DNA of 5,343 bases from Myxococcales bacterium (GTDB lineage Bacteria > Myxococcota_A > Bradymonadia > Bradymonadales > Bradymonadaceae): NCBI GenBank assembly GCA_007120915.1, contig SKMT01000366.1, positions 1-5,343 on the forward strand, read 5' to 3'. The notes below the pieces were generated by a model. The model saw only the letters and a program-made list of their open reading frames with translations. It made no database searches and was not told the DNA's origin. This document shows, in pieces, positions 4,995 to 5,343 of the stretch (position 1 is the first letter of the stretch; each line of letters begins with the position of its first letter). Both the position numbers and the translations under genes were made by a program.

Positions 4995-5024
4995 GGCACT
5001 GGGCACTGGGCACTGGGCGCTGGG
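4995..5024 (+). repeat. Heptamer tandem repeat, unit GGCACTG, four copies
   Basis: Three exact copies of GGCACTG (4995-5001, 5002-5008, 5009-5015) are followed by one copy with A to G (GGCGCTG, 5016-5022) and the first two bases of a fifth. The array lies in non-coding DNA about 170 bp upstream of the tRNA 5' end. Short intergenic heptamer arrays of this kind arise by slippage and occur scattered in several bacterial groups; whether this unit recurs elsewhere in the genome cannot be seen from the window. Confidence 0.9.
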
Positions 5025-5061
5025 AGGTTCGCCCCGTGGAGATTCATCGCTCGACCCGTGG

Positions 5062-5094
5062 CCCCGGGCTAGCCGTTGTTCAGGCTGCCCGGGG
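5062..5094. repeat. Long GC-rich inverted repeat / hairpin
   Basis: CCCCGGGC (5062-5069) pairs with GCCCGGGG (5087-5094), and AGCC (5071-5074) with GGCT (5083-5086). This gives 12 bp with one bulged T and an 8-nt loop, GTTGTTCA. No T-tract follows on either strand, so it is not a standard intrinsic terminator. It could be a protein binding site, a Rho-type or factor-dependent end, or part of an RNA. Confidence 0.6.
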
Positions 5095-5177
5095 TACTGA
5101 GATCCACGCCCCCGGGAGGACAATGGGGACTGCTATTGGCGATCACAGTGACAAAAAAACGGAAATAAACAGCCCCT

Positions 5178-5210
5178 CCCATCGGATCTATCCCCTGTGA
5201 CACCGATGGG
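5178..5210. repeat. Perfect 8-bp inverted repeat, possible operator
   Basis: CCCATCGG (5178-5185) and CCGATGGG (5203-5210) are perfect inverted copies with a 17-bp spacer, so their centres are 25 bp apart, between two and three helical turns. The right arm ends 22 bp before the -35 box of the rightward promoter. This position suits an activator or repressor of that promoter. On the minus strand the repeat is followed, after about seven bases, by TGTTTATTTCCGTTTTTTTG, so a weak terminator is an alternative. Confidence 0.45.
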
Positions 5211-5232
5211 CCGACGGTGGTGATAAACCGAC

Positions 5233-5261
5233 TTGACGCCACCTGTGGGCTCAATTATGGT
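5233..5261 (+). promoter_or_regulatory. Sigma70-type promoter directed out of the window
   Basis: TTGACG (5233-5238, five of six matches to TTGACA) is followed after exactly 17 bp by TATGGT (5256-5261, four of six to TATAAT). Transcription would start near 5268 and run rightward; the gene itself lies outside the window. After the predicted start, two frames stay open to the edge, one from GTG at 5274 and one from GTG at 5278, but neither has a Shine-Dalgarno. The transcript may instead have a longer leader, or belong to an RNA gene. This is the best-scoring promoter by eye in the window. Confidence 0.6.
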
Positions 5262-5343
5262 CCCTGTTCGCTCGTGAGTGGAAAAGTCCGCTCGACGGCG
5301 CATCAGACAACGGCTAATAAGCCTGCTGAAGCACCGCAACAAC

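Larger units (their letters stand above)
4827..5232. other. Non-coding region upstream of the tRNA, with repeats and palindromes
   Basis: I find no gene in this stretch; the short open frames have no family features and no good ribosome binding sites. It holds the control region of the tRNA (minus strand) and of whatever lies to the right (plus strand). Notable items are a 12-bp palindrome ATCGGCGCCGAT (4893-4904) followed after 6 bp by GCTCGCGAGC (4911-4920), the small inverted repeat GTTTC-ATAAC-GAAAC (4955-4969), the heptamer tandem repeat, the long hairpin at 5062-5094, and the inverted repeat at 5178-5210. An AT-rich minus-strand patch GATAAATATGCT (about 4937-4926) could be a -10 region for the tRNA, but no clear -35 accompanies it. 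Confidence 0.5.

Noticed and set aside
4905..5342. Short minus-strand open frames in the right-hand intergenic region
   Set aside because: They are under 75 codons, overlapping, without ribosome binding sites, and cross repeats and the heptamer array.
1..5343. CRISPR array, transposase, phage or defence genes
   Set aside because: No direct-repeat/spacer pattern of CRISPR size, no insertion-sequence ends and no relevant protein motifs were found on either strand.

Overview
The window looks like bacterial chromosome of moderately high GC with ordinary core genes. The best-fitting origin is a deltaproteobacterial-type lineage (Myxococcota or Bradymonadota-like). That rests on the acidic proteins, a lipoprotein whose mature end begins Cys-Asp-Asp-Asp, and a coiled-coil/zinc-ribbon gene next to RNase P RNA. 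The taxonomic call is an inference from style, not from a marker-gene comparison.

Layout, left to right. (1) Positions 1-672, minus strand: two tandem small heat-shock protein genes. The downstream one runs off the left edge, and each has a strong Shine-Dalgarno. (2) Positions 673-1001: a divergent intergenic region with no clear gene. (3) Positions 1002-2995, plus strand: a complete thymidine/pyrimidine-nucleoside phosphorylase gene overlapping by ATGA with a predicted lipoprotein of unknown function. (4) Positions 3001-3037: an intrinsic terminator for the converging minus-strand transcript. (5) Positions 3041-3481, minus: RNase P RNA (rnpB), type A, with an enlarged P3. (6) Positions 3544-4296, minus: a COG1579-type coiled-coil plus zinc-ribbon protein starting at TTG. 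(7) Positions 4320-4754: no convincing gene, but many short inverted repeats and a strong minus-strand terminator hairpin about 14 nt before the zinc-ribbon gene's ribosome binding site. (8) Positions 4755-4826, minus: a tRNA with anticodon CAU and no encoded CCA. (9) Positions 4827-5343: non-coding, with a heptamer tandem repeat, a long GC-rich hairpin, an 8-bp inverted repeat and a good sigma70-type promoter firing rightward out of the window.

The gene sets are mostly housekeeping: protein quality control (sHsps), nucleoside salvage (DeoA/Pdp), and tRNA supply and maturation (tRNA, rnpB). The zinc-ribbon gene may be co-transcribed with rnpB or only adjacent to it. I found no defence system, CRISPR array, transposon or phage gene. 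The most interesting part is the structured leader region (4320-4754), where a terminator sits inside what must be the 5' untranslated region of the zinc-ribbon gene unless a promoter is hidden in a very small space. This suggests either attenuation or an unrecognised terminated small RNA.
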